Shown: piece after piece, positions 45,790-54,897 of the stretch
How positions within the stretch are numbered: the stretch's first letter is position 1
Layout: each line of letters opens with the position of its first letter
Assembly (NCBI RefSeq): GCF_023016285.1
Contig: NZ_CP095413.1
Location: forward strand, 1,488,001 to 1,552,000
Source of the DNA: Muricauda sp. SCSIO 64092
GTDB taxonomy: Bacteria > Bacteroidota > Bacteroidia > Flavobacteriales > Flavobacteriaceae
DNA: 64,000 nt
Reading direction: 5' to 3'
Made by a program: the position numbers and the translations under genes
The notes under the pieces: generated by a model
The model's input: only the letters and a program-made list of their open reading frames with translations
Told to the model about the DNA's origin: nothing
Databases searched by the model: none

Positions 45790-45897
45790 CTACCTGCTTC
45801 TTTTCGTTGATTTTAGTGGGCGAAAATACCATTTTCTTTTCAAATGGGAAAGCCAAAAAGCCTTCCATGGAAACCGTACAAAGGTTTTATGAAACTA

Positions 45898-47187
45898 TTA
45901 ATCCTCTTCCAGGAAATGGACTTCCACCAGGTCTATTTTGTTGTTGGAAACCTCCAAAATCTTAAAGAAGTGATTTTCTGTTTTGATTTCCTCATCCTGT
46001 TCGGGAATCTCTTCCGTGATATTGGTAATAAGTCCGCCCAAGGTTTCATACTCTTCACTTTCGGGAAGTTCCAGTTTGTAGTTTTCATTGATATAGTCAA
46101 CTTCCAATCGGGCAGAAAACCGGAAGGTCCGTTCACTTAGGTGTTCTTCGATCAAATCGGTTGAATCGTGCTCATCCTCAATCTCACCGAAGAGCTCTTC
46201 CACAATGTCCTCAACCGTCATTACTCCGGAAGTACCGCCATATTCGTCCAAAACCACTGCCATACTCTTCCGTTTCTTGGTAAGGACGTTTAAGATATCG
46301 TGAATCAACATGGTCTCTGGGACAAATTCCACCGGTCTTAAGATGTGTTTTATGGTCTTGGGCATTTTAAAAAGTTCATAGGAATGTACATATCCTATAA
46401 TTTCATCAACCGTATCCTTGAAAACCAAAATTTTGGAATACCCGGTCTCTATGAACAGTTTGCTTAAGGTCTTGGTGGTTTCATGCAATTCTATGGCCAT
46501 GATTTCCGTGCGCGGCACCATAACCTCCCTGGCCTTTACTTCTGAAAACTCCAAAGCATTCTGGAACAGTTGTATTTCGGAATCGACCTCATCCTCTTCC
46601 TCCACGGTCTCCATTTGTTCCGTAATATAGTCCCCCAGCTCCAATTTGGTAAAGGCCAGTTGTACCTCGTCCCCATCGGTCTTAAAAAATGTCTTTAGAA
46701 TGAAATCCGAAATTTTAATGACCATCCAGGACAGGAAGGAAAACAGGACATAAAAAACATAGGCGGGGAGGGCCAATACCTTTAAAAGGGTATTGGAATA
46801 GATCTGAAAAAGGACTTTGGGCAGAAACTCTGCGGTAATCAGAATAATGAATGTGGAAATCACCGTTTTTGACACCAGACGGAAATCCGTAAGTAGTACA
46901 TTAACAAGATTTGAGGTGGTGGGCAATACGGTTTGGAACCAATTCATGAGCACATCCCCCATAAACAGTCCATAGACCACCAATGCAATATTGTTTCCAA
47001 TGAGCATGGTGGCAATAAACTTGGATGGTTTTTCTGTAATCCAGGCCAAAACCTTGGCCAAAAAGCCCTCTTGTTTTTTCTCCAGTTCTATATGGATACG
47101 ATTGGCCGAAACAAAGGCAATCTCCATTCCCGAAAAAAAAGCGGAGAAAAATAACGAAACAATTATGACAACGTAAGCGGAGTCCAC
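45898..47187 (-). CDS. CNNM/CorC/HlyC-family membrane protein
   Basis: Has an N-terminal DUF21 transmembrane domain (VSLFFSAFFSGMEIAFVSAN, four helices to about residue 165). A CBS pair follows (VMVPRTEIMAIEL; VLDEYGGTSGVMTVEDIVEE), then a C-terminal CorC/HlyC domain. Family members are linked to Mg/Co efflux or, as GldE, to gliding. A TTG two codons earlier (47193) keeps the frame, but GTG 47187 gives the usual MDSxY-type N-terminus just after the upstream stop. Gene order lptC / small membrane protein / this gene is tight. Substrate is not determinable here. Confidence 0.87.
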   Translation of the reverse strand: MDSAYVVIIVSLFFSAFFSGMEIAFVSANRIHIELEKKQEGFLAKVLAWITEKPSKFIATMLIGNNIALVVYGLFMGDVLMNWFQTVLPTTSNLVNVLLTDFRLVSKTVISTFIILITAEFLPKVLFQIYSNTLLKVLALPAYVFYVLFSFLSWMVIKISDFILKTFFKTDGDEVQLAFTKLELGDYITEQMETVEEEDEVDSEIQLFQNALEFSEVKAREVMVPRTEIMAIELHETTKTLSKLFIETGYSKILVFKDTVDEIIGYVHSYELFKMPKTIKHILRPVEFVPETMLIHDILNVLTKKRKSMAVVLDEYGGTSGVMTVEDIVEELFGEIEDEHDSTDLIEEHLSERTFRFSARLEVDYINENYKLELPESEEYETLGGLITNITEEIPEQDEEIKTENHFFKILEVSNNKIDLVEVHFLEED

Positions 47188-47189
47188 GA

Positions 47190-47396
47190 TCAACCCTGTT
47201 CCCGTTCCTTCTTTCTAGCCTCGAATTTTTTAAAATACCGCCTTCGGAAGAAAAAATTGAATCCCGTTACGACAGCCAAAAAAATAAAAATATAGGCCCT
47301 GTTCCTGTCGGTTTCCCAAAAATTGAATGCCATGTAAACGGAGAGCAGGGAAACTATCAAATTTATGTAGATGGTATACTTTAAAAATCCTTTCAT
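47190..47396 (-). CDS. Small two-helix membrane protein, function unknown
   Basis: A 68-residue protein with two hydrophobic helices (about 7-23 and 33-48) and a strongly basic C-terminus (RRRYFKKFEARKKEREQ). Its ATG overlaps the lptC stop (ATGA) and its stop lies two bases before the CorC/HlyC start, so it is translated as part of that operon. Conserved position suggests it is real; no function can be assigned. Confidence 0.7.
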   Translation of the reverse strand: MKGFLKYTIYINLIVSLLSVYMAFNFWETDRNRAYIFIFLAVVTGFNFFFRRRYFKKFEARKKEREQG

Positions 47397-47995
47397 TCTT
47401 CTTCTTTTATAGTCATTAATCCAAAGGTTTTATGGGCACTGAAAAAGGTAAACTCCCGGTTAAAGTCCATTCCCTGTCCATCCATTACGGTCCCATCTTC
47501 CGGATTGGTGTATGTAAATTCCGCTTCGGTAAAAATCCATTTGTTCTTACGGTCCCAATACAATTGGGGCGTTTCGAGCTTTTTGCCATCGTGGCTTTCT
47601 ATGACCACATTGCCCTGCAAATCTATGACATTGGTCTGTGAATAGATAATTCCGTAGTCCGCCTGAATGACACTTTTTTGGTTTTTTTCATCGAAAAAAT
47701 CCACCTGTAATCCGTTGGGAAAAACCTTGTATTTAAAGCTTTGGTTATCATAATCCTCATTCAAGGGACTTTTCAATATGGCTATGACCCTACTTGTTGC
47801 CGAGTCTTGCGTGGATAGTTCTTTTTGCGTCTCGGTATAGGTTAGCGTAAAATTGGTGGCCACACCCTGTGGATAGTTCTTCTTAAGGGCTTCTTGCCCC
47901 ACGCGTTTATAGCCATCCCCACATCCCCAAAAAAGGATTGCCACAACCATGGTTGTGGCAATCCGCTTTATGTGATATACTGTATTGTGTTTCAC
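47393..47995 (-). CDS. lptC: LPS export protein LptC
   Basis: Bitopic or lipid-anchored periplasmic protein handing LPS from LptBFG to LptA. Start GTG 47995, two bases after the upstream TPR stop; a later in-frame ATG (47950) is also possible. N-terminus has a hydrophobic segment ending in FWGC (Cys25), a lipobox-like site. The LptC beta-jellyroll is recognised by VDFFDEKNQKSVIQADYGII, NVIDLQGNVVIESHDGKKLETPQLYWD and KNKWIFTEAEFTYTNPEDGT (only cores quoted). The coding sequence of the signal region contains a 30-bp perfect palindrome. Confidence 0.85.
   Translation of the reverse strand: MKHNTVYHIKRIATTMVVAILFWGCGDGYKRVGQEALKKNYPQGVATNFTLTYTETQKELSTQDSATSRVIAILKSPLNEDYDNQSFKYKVFPNGLQVDFFDEKNQKSVIQADYGIIYSQTNVIDLQGNVVIESHDGKKLETPQLYWDRKNKWIFTEAEFTYTNPEDGTVMDGQGMDFNREFTFFSAHKTFGLMTIKEEE
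47935..47964. repeat. 30-bp perfect palindrome inside lptC
   Basis: The sequence equals its own reverse complement over 30 bases; the central 20 are GCCACAACCATGGTTGTGGC. It lies 29 bases into lptC from the GTG start, covering the codons for IATTMVVAI of the signal segment, with ATG at its centre (47950). In mRNA it would fold as a long hairpin near the ribosome entry site. A perfect palindrome of this size is not expected by chance in 64 kb. Confidence 0.9.
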
Positions 47996-47997
47996 CC

Positions 47998-49371
47998 TTA
48001 TAAGCTCGGTACCTTTACACTACCTCCAACCCAACAGTTAAACGTTACGGTTTTTCCGCCCATATCCGCGTTAAAAATCATGGTTTTGTCCGGAGCCCTT
48101 TGTGCATAGCTCGATGCGGTTTTGTTGGCCCTGGATGCCAAAGATGGGTCTACCCTGCCTGCTTTCCTGGCCATCTCGGCAGCCTTCCAATAAATGGCAC
48201 GTTTATTAAACGGTGTATCGCCACAGGCATTGGCACTGCTGGCATATAAATTCGCAATGAGCAAATAGGCCTTACCATTGGCAGAATTCGCATTAATTGC
48301 CTTTTGGGCATAGTTTCTGGCCTGGGACTTACTATTCTTTCTTACGATGGTCGCAATCTTGTAGAGGATGTTGGACTGTCTGTAGGAATCCGTTTCCAAT
48401 TCCACTGCCTTATTAAAATCGGCAATGGCCCCTTTATTATCACCATTTTTGGATTTTAGGGTTCCAAGATATACGTATACGTCCGCGGAGGGATCCAATT
48501 CTGCCTGAACCTCCACCATCTTGCTGAACAAGGGGGCATCAGTACACTCTTTGGAGAACATCCTTCCCACGGCCCTTTTCACCCAGGTGATGTCTCCTTT
48601 TTTGGATTCAAAACTCTTCTCATATAAGGGAATCAGGTTCCCGCAATCTGCCAAGGCCCCCAATTTGGAATCTATACTTCCGGAAATCTTACCATAGGAC
48701 TCAGAATTGACCGTGGCCGCCTTTTTTTGTCTTTTTTCCTTGGAAGTCAGTGCAGTACCCGCATCCTCTTTTGCCAAAATCTTACCCAGTACAGCTGTCA
48801 ATTTTTTATTTTCTTCTTCCACCTTTTCAGTAACATCATCATAGGTATCAAAAACCGATTGCAAATCTTTTTTCCCAGCATTGTGCAAATCCACTAGGGA
48901 AGAGAAATATAAGTAAAGTGCCTTAGGATTTTTGAAATTATCCCGGTCTTCCTTAAATGCTTTATCCAACATATTGAATAGTTGCTCATCCGAAGCCATT
49001 TTGTTGTCATACATCAACAAGGTCTTGTCAATGGCCACTCCCGCCTTTGGGAATTTGGTAGGGAAATATTTTAAGCTATTATCAAACAAGGCCAAGAGGT
49101 CCTGGATATATCCATCTTTGTCGGCACCTGATGAATTTTTGATCTTGTGCTTCAAGATTCTTTCGCCCAATGAGAAATTGGCCTTATTGATATCCGGACA
49201 ATTGTCATAGACCATTTTCCAAGGCTCGTAGGCCGCATCATAATTTTTAACTTTTGCGTGTTCTGCATAAATGGAGAGATTGGTCATGCACTCCGGGTTT
49301 TGAGCTTGGGCAATACTTAAACCCATCGACATCATGACCGCTATCATCGTTAAGTAGAGTTTCTTCTTCAT
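47998..49371 (-). CDS. Exported TPR-repeat protein
   Basis: A 457-residue periplasmic protein. Signal peptide MKKKLYLTMIAVMMSMGLSIAQAQ. Helical tetratricopeptide repeats follow, clearest in VYVYLGTLKSKNGDNKGAIADFNKAV and AKAYLLIANLYASSANACGD-like segments (cores only). I use ATG 49371; an upstream in-frame start at 49401 adds 10 residues before the signal. It lies between an outer-membrane protein gene and lptC, so a role in envelope assembly is plausible but unproven. Confidence 0.8.
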   Translation of the reverse strand: MKKKLYLTMIAVMMSMGLSIAQAQNPECMTNLSIYAEHAKVKNYDAAYEPWKMVYDNCPDINKANFSLGERILKHKIKNSSGADKDGYIQDLLALFDNSLKYFPTKFPKAGVAIDKTLLMYDNKMASDEQLFNMLDKAFKEDRDNFKNPKALYLYFSSLVDLHNAGKKDLQSVFDTYDDVTEKVEEENKKLTAVLGKILAKEDAGTALTSKEKRQKKAATVNSESYGKISGSIDSKLGALADCGNLIPLYEKSFESKKGDITWVKRAVGRMFSKECTDAPLFSKMVEVQAELDPSADVYVYLGTLKSKNGDNKGAIADFNKAVELETDSYRQSNILYKIATIVRKNSKSQARNYAQKAINANSANGKAYLLIANLYASSANACGDTPFNKRAIYWKAAEMARKAGRVDPSLASRANKTASSYAQRAPDKTMIFNADMGGKTVTFNCWVGGSVKVPSL

Positions 49372-49472
49372 TTTACTATATTTAAAGTGGTTAATGTACA
49401 AATTTTTATAGTTAAACCTCTATTTTGGTTGGTTTTAAGCTTTTTATTTAAGAATTTTTTAAACTTTTAACG

Positions 49473-50747
49473 CTAGTTTATTTTTCGTTGAATAAACCAC
49501 TGGTCATTTAGCGAAAGTCCTATACTCACATTTAAATAACTTTCCTCCAAAAGTCCTCCGGCCCTGGTTCCCCTTCTGCCCAGTTCAAATCCAATGTTCA
49601 AATTGGAAAACCGATCCGATCCGGTTCCCACAATCGGTACACCAAATCCAAAAGTTATGCCAAAGTTGTTGATCTCCCTTCCTTCGACCACCAATCCCGT
49701 TTGGTCATAACGCAATCCTCCGCGATACGTAATTCGATTAAAAATCCCCGATAATGCCGAATAATTGGGCACATAGTAGCCCCCCAATGCCATAGTGCTG
49801 GCATCCTCAAAGGCTACATTCTCCTGGCCCAAAAAGGTATTTTCAAAGGAACTTAATCCTTGAAAGGCATACTCCGCCCCAACAAACCATTTCTTATCTT
49901 CCCCATAGCCAAGACCAATGGTGGTCCGGGTAGGAATCTTAAGCTCGGTATTTCTTAGGTTACGGGCATCCAGGTCCACATCGAATACTTCTATTTCACC
50001 ACCCTGCAGTGAAAAGGAACCTATCTGTTGTGAATTTTGCGAAACCAAATTGATTTGGGTATCCACTCCCAAATGGGTAAACAAGGTATGCTTTTCCCCT
50101 ATTTTAGGCGTGTAGGTTCCACCAAAATTAAAATCAAAGCCATTAATACGGGATTCACGTCTGTCCAGCGTTCCAAACTGTACATTTTGGGTGCTTTGGA
50201 CCCGATCGTAATCCAAAGTGCCAAAGTTGAAATTCACTGTGGCCCCCAATGCAACGTTTTTGATCGGTTGAAATCCAAGGGAGAGAAACACCTTATTCAA
50301 ACCTCCTTCACCGGAAAAAACGTTGGTAACGGTGTCCTGCTCCGCATTGATGGTTTCAGAAATTAAATCATATCCTACGGAGGTAAAGGGCTGTATGCCA
50401 AAACTAATGGCAGTATTTTTGGCCAGTGGGAAGCCCACGGCCAAATAATCCAAATTGGTAACGGAAGTGCGTTGTGTCTCGGAATTGTCCCTTAGGCGCA
50501 GTTCCCTATGTGATATCCCTGCGGTGTACGCCGTTAACCGGAGTTTGGACAAGGCTGCCGGATTTCTTAGGTTGATATGAATGCTGTCCCCATAGAGTTG
50601 TAGGCCACCCATCATCCTATTTTCAATGGTACCATTGTTCCTGGTATCACCAACGCCAAAATATGAGTACGGGGAAATTGTGCCGTTTTGAGCATAGATG
50701 CCAAAAGAAAGTAGACATGCCAATGCTATCAAAAAATTTTTGACCAT
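49473..50747 (-). CDS. Outer-membrane beta-barrel protein, function unknown
   Basis: A 424-residue exported protein with signal ending at IYAQ. Repeating amphipathic strands and Gly/aromatic turns suggest a barrel of the FadL/PorV-like type, starting NGTISPYSYFGVGD, which is typical of a flavobacterial family. It starts directly after the coaX stop (adjacent bases) and is followed by the TPR gene after a 101-base gap. Function not recognised; transport or type IX secretion links are speculation. Confidence 0.75.
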   Translation of the reverse strand: MVKNFLIALACLLSFGIYAQNGTISPYSYFGVGDTRNNGTIENRMMGGLQLYGDSIHINLRNPAALSKLRLTAYTAGISHRELRLRDNSETQRTSVTNLDYLAVGFPLAKNTAISFGIQPFTSVGYDLISETINAEQDTVTNVFSGEGGLNKVFLSLGFQPIKNVALGATVNFNFGTLDYDRVQSTQNVQFGTLDRRESRINGFDFNFGGTYTPKIGEKHTLFTHLGVDTQINLVSQNSQQIGSFSLQGGEIEVFDVDLDARNLRNTELKIPTRTTIGLGYGEDKKWFVGAEYAFQGLSSFENTFLGQENVAFEDASTMALGGYYVPNYSALSGIFNRITYRGGLRYDQTGLVVEGREINNFGITFGFGVPIVGTGSDRFSNLNIGFELGRRGTRAGGLLEESYLNVSIGLSLNDQWFIQRKIN

Positions 50748-51476
50748 CTAATGTTTATTGTATTCCAGTAGGTAATTCAGCCCCTCCAATAGGAATTTAG
50801 AATTGGCAAATATGGAATTTTTTAACCGTTTGGCAAAAAAATGGGAATCCCCGCCTGTTAAAATAACTGTTAAATGTTTAAAGCGGTTTTTGTATTGATC
50901 AATGGTACCGTCCAACTCATGGCAAATACCTTGCATTACGCCATTGTGCATGCTCTTTTCTGTAGTATTACCGATAAAATTGACAGGAAATTCCGGCCCC
51001 AAATGTGGGAGTTTTGCCGTTTGGTTATGCATTGCCAAGTAGCGCATACGAAGTCCAGGGGATATGGCCCCTCCCAGATATTCCCCATCACTATTCACAA
51101 TATCATAGGTGATGCACGTACCCATGTCAATAATCAAGGTATTGCCCTTAGGGTTGTTGTAGAAGGCCGCTGTGGCCAGGGCCACCCTGTCCATTCCCAG
51201 GGTCTGTGGTGTGGCATAATGATTTTTGAAGGGTATCTTGGACGTGGCGGAGAGCACATGGACCTTACAAAAAAGGGAAAGGATTTTGTGCTCTTTATGT
51301 TCCAAATTGCCCACCGATGAAATTATGGCATAGCTTATTTTTGGGTAAACTTCAAAAAACTGTTTTACCTTGGAAAGGAAAAGACCGGATTCCGAACTTT
51401 GGTCAACAATCAGTTTTCCCCTCTCAAAAACGGCGTATTTGACCAAAGTATTTCCAATGTCCACGATAAGGTTCAT
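50748..51476 (-). CDS. coaX: Type III pantothenate kinase
   Basis: First step of coenzyme A synthesis, phosphorylating pantothenate. ASKHA-fold motifs: phosphate-1 IVDIGNTLVKYAVFE, TLGMDRVALATAAFY, phosphate-2 IIDMGTCITYDIV, GGAISPGLRMRYLAMH and TGGDSHFF. ATG 51476 (MNLIVDIGNT) is chosen over an upstream in-frame start at 51509 because it gives the exact family N-terminus. 242 residues. It leads the minus-strand operon that includes the barrel, TPR and lptC genes. Confidence 0.95.
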   Translation of the reverse strand: MNLIVDIGNTLVKYAVFERGKLIVDQSSESGLFLSKVKQFFEVYPKISYAIISSVGNLEHKEHKILSLFCKVHVLSATSKIPFKNHYATPQTLGMDRVALATAAFYNNPKGNTLIIDMGTCITYDIVNSDGEYLGGAISPGLRMRYLAMHNQTAKLPHLGPEFPVNFIGNTTEKSMHNGVMQGICHELDGTIDQYKNRFKHLTVILTGGDSHFFAKRLKNSIFANSKFLLEGLNYLLEYNKH

Positions 51477-51539
51477 AGGACAAAGGTCGGCAAAGAACAG
51501 GTTACACAAAAAAGCAGGGCTCTTTTTGGTGGCAATAAT

Positions 51540-51569
51540 TTGTAAATCCTAAATTTGAAACTATATTTG
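51540..51569 (+). promoter_or_regulatory. Promoter of tRNA-Phe
   Basis: TTG (51540-51542), 19-base spacer, TATATTTG (51562-51569): an exact flavobacterial promoter, 27 bases before the mature tRNA 5' end. Confidence 0.85.
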
Positions 51570-51596
51570 CAGCCCTTAAATGGGAAACCGTAAGGA

Positions 51597-51669
<73 letters not shown>

Positions 51670-51695
51670 CGAGCATAGCGAGTGGAAGCTACAGC

Positions 51696-51725
51696 AAACG
51701 TCTTGTGAGAACAAGGCGTTTTTTT
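51696..51725 (+). terminator. tRNA-Phe terminator, copy 1
   Basis: Stem AAACGTCTTGT / ACAAGGCGTTT (11 pairs with one G-T type pair, GAGA loop) followed by a T-run. It lies 27 bases after the tRNA and is the first of three copies. Confidence 0.88.
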
Positions 51726-51816
51726 GTGCGCTGGCACAAAGAATCGAAGCCTGTCCCGAGCGACGGCCGAGGGGATTCCTGGAGGTACCACGGGCATAGC
51801 GAGTGGAAGCTACAGC

Positions 51817-51846
51817 AAACGTCTTGTGAGAACAAGGCGTTTTTTC
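51817..51846 (+). terminator. Terminator, copy 2 of the tandem unit
   Basis: Same stem and loop as copy 1; the T-run is one base shorter, ending in C. Backup terminator created by the duplication. Confidence 0.75.
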
Positions 51847-51937
51847 GTGCCTTGGCACAAAGAATCGAAGCCTGTCCCGAGCAACGGCCGAGGGGATTCC
51901 TGGAGGTACCACGAGCATAGCGAGTGGAAGCTACGGC

Positions 51938-51967
51938 AAACGTCTTGTGAGAACAAGGCGTTTTTTT
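51938..51967 (+). terminator. Terminator, copy 3 of the tandem unit
   Basis: Same hairpin and T-run as copy 1, in the partial third unit. It is the last block before the ADP-ribosylglycohydrolase gene. Confidence 0.75.
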
Positions 51968-52004
51968 GTGCGCTGGAACTGGAAGCCGGTCGCACAAATA
52001 ATGT

Positions 52005-52040
52005 GGATTGGAATCATGTGTGTGATTATTCGTCCAATCC
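52005..52040. repeat. Inverted repeat upstream of the ADP-ribosylglycohydrolase gene
   Basis: GGATTGGA / TCCAATCC (8-bp outer stem) encloses an inner AATCA / TGATT pairing. It has no T-run, so it is not a clear terminator. It lies 69 bases before the start of the next gene and could be part of its 5' leader or an operator. Confidence 0.45.
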
Positions 52041-52109
52041 TGCCATCCTTTTCAAGACCATAACGGAAAAAACACTTCTTTTGTAATGGGTCCACAAAAT
52101 AATCATTCC

Positions 52110-53480
52110 ATGAAAAAAAATTGGTTGCTTTTAGGAATAGTAATCCTCTTGCACGGCTTAAGTTCCTGCGGGGAGGACCAGACGGAAGTGCACCTTCCCC
52201 AACCCCAAAAAACCCTGTATACCCCCTCCCGCACCTTCCTTACCAAGGCGGAATACCATGACAAGGTTTTGGGTGCGCTGGTAGGCTCTGCCATAGGTGA
52301 TGCCATGGGTGTGGCCACGGAAATGTGGAACCGTAGGGACATCCAACGAAGGTATGGTTATATTTTGGGCCTTAGCCCGGCATTGACCAACCAATCCCCG
52401 GAAGGACCCTGGGAACATAACCTTCCGCCAGGCGCTACTACTGATGATACCCGATGGAAGTATCTTTTGGCAAAATACATGGTGGGACATAAGGACGCCA
52501 TCAATGCTAGTGCCTTTGCCAAATTTATTACGGATTATTACCAAAGCCAGACAAAAAAATTATCCGATGTGCATATCCAAAACCATCCCGATAGCCTGGA
52601 TGCTAAAATTGAAAACGTGGACTGGATCAAGGAATGGGCACGGGTGGCCTTCTCCTATCAAGAGGGCGACATCGCCCATCAACATGTTGGGCACCGCTTC
52701 TATGGTGGGGAAATGAGTTGTGCCGGACTGTTGTACACCCCCCTTTTTGGTTTGGTGGCCCCAGATACGGAAACCGCTTATACCCTGGCCTATGAGCATG
52801 CCATTTTTGATATTGGCTATGCCCGGGACATCTCCAGTTTGGCATCGGCCATGTGCCATATGGCCATGCATACCCAAAATATGGACTCCATTTTAAATGT
52901 ACACGCGTTTATTGACCCCTACCAGTATTTGGACAGTAGGTTGGTTGGGCGGATCCCCCATATGATTGCGCGTACCACCGAGAATTATGCCCTGGAAGCG
53001 ATGGAAATTGAAGAAATCCCATTGACCCAATCCCTTATCCGCAATGATAGTATTACCCTGGGCCGTATCCCAACAAATGGAGTGGCCGTAATGGTCCATA
53101 AAGAGGCCATCCAATTACGTATTCCCAAAGGATTTCCCGGAAAGGATTTGGATTGGTACAGGCAGGAGACCATTTATAAAAATCTGGAAAGGAACCAGCG
53201 GTTGATTGCCTTTCATGCTGGGGAAATCTGGGAAATATTGATTGCCGGACTCAAGTTTGGTGGCGGTGATTTTGAAACCACATTACAGTTCATCATCAAT
53301 TACGGCCGTGACAATGATACCGTTGGGGCCGTTGCAGGTATGATCTTGGGGGCCAAGGACGGGTTCCACCAACTGCCCGAAGAATTAAAAACGGAAGTAC
53401 TCGCCATTAATAGGGACGTATTGGGTATTGACCTGGAAGCCCTTGCCGATGAATTGACCGAATTGGCCTACCCGGAATAA
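52110..53480 (+). CDS. ADP-ribosylglycohydrolase-family lipoprotein
   Basis: A 456-residue member of the ADP-ribosylglycohydrolase (DraG/ARH) fold with dinuclear metal motifs: TDDT at residues 111-114 and GRDNDT in the C-terminal helix, plus the N-terminal VGSAIGDAMGVATE. It has a lipoprotein signal (LSSC, Cys20), which places the enzyme outside the cytoplasm, unlike classical DraG or ARH. ATG 52110 (MKKNWLLLG) is preferred over ATG 52086, because the latter puts polar residues ahead of the signal. Substrate could be an exported ADP-ribosyl or other N-/O-glycosidic compound; unknown. Convergent with gapA. Confidence 0.85.
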   Translation: MKKNWLLLGIVILLHGLSSCGEDQTEVHLPQPQKTLYTPSRTFLTKAEYHDKVLGALVGSAIGDAMGVATEMWNRRDIQRRYGYILGLSPALTNQSPEGPWEHNLPPGATTDDTRWKYLLAKYMVGHKDAINASAFAKFITDYYQSQTKKLSDVHIQNHPDSLDAKIENVDWIKEWARVAFSYQEGDIAHQHVGHRFYGGEMSCAGLLYTPLFGLVAPDTETAYTLAYEHAIFDIGYARDISSLASAMCHMAMHTQNMDSILNVHAFIDPYQYLDSRLVGRIPHMIARTTENYALEAMEIEEIPLTQSLIRNDSITLGRIPTNGVAVMVHKEAIQLRIPKGFPGKDLDWYRQETIYKNLERNQRLIAFHAGEIWEILIAGLKFGGGDFETTLQFIINYGRDNDTVGAVAGMILGAKDGFHQLPEELKTEVLAINRDVLGIDLEALADELTELAYPE

Positions 53481-53517
53481 GGGCTCCCAAGTGTTCCCCA
53501 AAAGAGGGCAGAAACAA

Positions 53518-54510
53518 CTACCCCTTAATTTCCAAAAGCTGCCGTATCATCTGGTTCGTAAACCCCCATTCGTTATCGTACCAGGTCATTACTTTTAATA
53601 AGTCCCCGTCCACTACGCGTGTCATCGCCAGGTCCACCGTTGAGGCATACGGACTTTTAATAATGTCCGAGGATACAATAGGCTCATCGGTTACCGCCAA
53701 TACCTTGGCATAACGTTCCGTTTGGGATTCTTCTATCAAAATTTGATTGACCTCCTCTGGGCTGACTTCCTTTTCCATAACAAACGTCATATCGGAAATG
53801 GAACCTACAGGAACAGGGACCCTAATGGCCACGCCATCAAACTTCCCGGCATACTCCGGTAGTGCCTTGGTAGTGGCAATGGCCGCTCCCGTAGTTGTAG
53901 GAATCAGGTTTTGTGCTCCCGCACGGCCCATCCTAAAATTCTTCTTGGAAGGGGCGTCCACAATCCCCTGCGAAGCGGTATAGGCATGTACCGTGGTCAT
54001 AATGGCCTTTTTAATCCCAATCCTTCTCCCCAAAATCTCCACTACCGGACTAATGTTATTGGTCGTACAACTGGCACAGGAAAAAACACTTACCTGACCA
54101 TCCTCGGAGTTTACCCCATGCACCACCGTTGGGGTATCCACACTTTTGGTGGGGGCAGAAATGACCACGGTTTTGGCTCCCGCCGCTATATGGCGTTCCG
54201 CATCTTCCCCGTTGGTGAAGACCCCTGTGCTTTCAATAACCACTTCTACGTCATATTCCCTCCAAGGCAATTCCTCGGGATTGCGGATGGAGGAATACTG
54301 TATGCGTTGCCCATCCACAATAAGGGTATTCCCTTCATGGGCAACTTCTTTTTCATAGGTTCCATAGACCGTATCATACTTTAGAAGGTAAGCCGTATTG
54401 GCTATGGGTACAATATCGTTTACCGCCACCACTTCCAAGCCCGGCGTTTCGTTGATTACTTTTAGGGCCGCACGTCCTATGCGCCCCATACCGTTGATTG
54501 CTACTCGCAT
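53518..54510 (-). CDS. gap: Type I glyceraldehyde-3-phosphate dehydrogenase
   Basis: Glycolytic oxidative phosphorylation of glyceraldehyde-3-phosphate with NAD. Rossmann start MRVAINGMGRIGRAALK, NAD-contact NDI at 31-33, catalytic Cys148 in SCASCTTN, partner His in TTVHAYTASQ, and the C-terminal WYDNEWGFTNQM. 330 residues, standard. No exact TAnnTTTG box was found upstream. Confidence 0.97.
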   Translation of the reverse strand: MRVAINGMGRIGRAALKVINETPGLEVVAVNDIVPIANTAYLLKYDTVYGTYEKEVAHEGNTLIVDGQRIQYSSIRNPEELPWREYDVEVVIESTGVFTNGEDAERHIAAGAKTVVISAPTKSVDTPTVVHGVNSEDGQVSVFSCASCTTNNISPVVEILGRRIGIKKAIMTTVHAYTASQGIVDAPSKKNFRMGRAGAQNLIPTTTGAAIATTKALPEYAGKFDGVAIRVPVPVGSISDMTFVMEKEVSPEEVNQILIEESQTERYAKVLAVTDEPIVSSDIIKSPYASTVDLAMTRVVDGDLLKVMTWYDNEWGFTNQMIRQLLEIKG

Positions 54511-54679
54511 TTTCTTGTGTTCTTAGGTTTAACTTTGTTTTGGCTTAGTCTTATTTAGTACGTGGAAATTACAATTTGAACCTATCCGAAGTTTACCAAA
54601 AGGTTAAAAATGAATAACTCCTTTTTAAGAAAATGGAGCGATACCATTTATAAAGAATTCCTTACCAATTATAAAGATT

Positions 54680-54700
54680 AACCATAGTTGAACTATGGTT
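54680..54700. promoter_or_regulatory. 21-base palindrome, operator or terminator
   Basis: AACCATAGTT-G-AACTATGGTT is a perfect palindrome around a single base, followed by TTTT. No upstream plus-strand gene needs a terminator here, so an operator for the small frame at 54736 or the divergent gap gene is equally possible. Confidence 0.5.
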
Positions 54701-54735
54701 TTTTATACTTTCAAACTATAATTAACCTTAAAAAG

Positions 54736-54840
54736 ATGAACACTACAGGAGAGAAACTCGGCTATTTTTGTTGGTATTTGGTTTTGGGCCTATCGATTGC
54801 CCTTTTCCTGTCCAACCTATTCTTTTATTTCAACAATTAA
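54736..54840 (+). CDS. Possible 34-residue membrane microprotein
   Basis: ATG to TAA frame encoding MNTTGEKLGYFCWYLVLGLS and a further hydrophobic end (IALFLSNLFFYFNN). One membrane helix covers most of the peptide. It begins 36 bases after the palindrome. Too short for family recognition; coding status rests on the clean hydrophobic profile. Confidence 0.4.
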   Translation: MNTTGEKLGYFCWYLVLGLSIALFLSNLFFYFNN

Positions 54841-54897
54841 GCTCCCTAAATGGAAGTGACCAAATCAATCATTACATCATTGATTTAAAACTTACCC

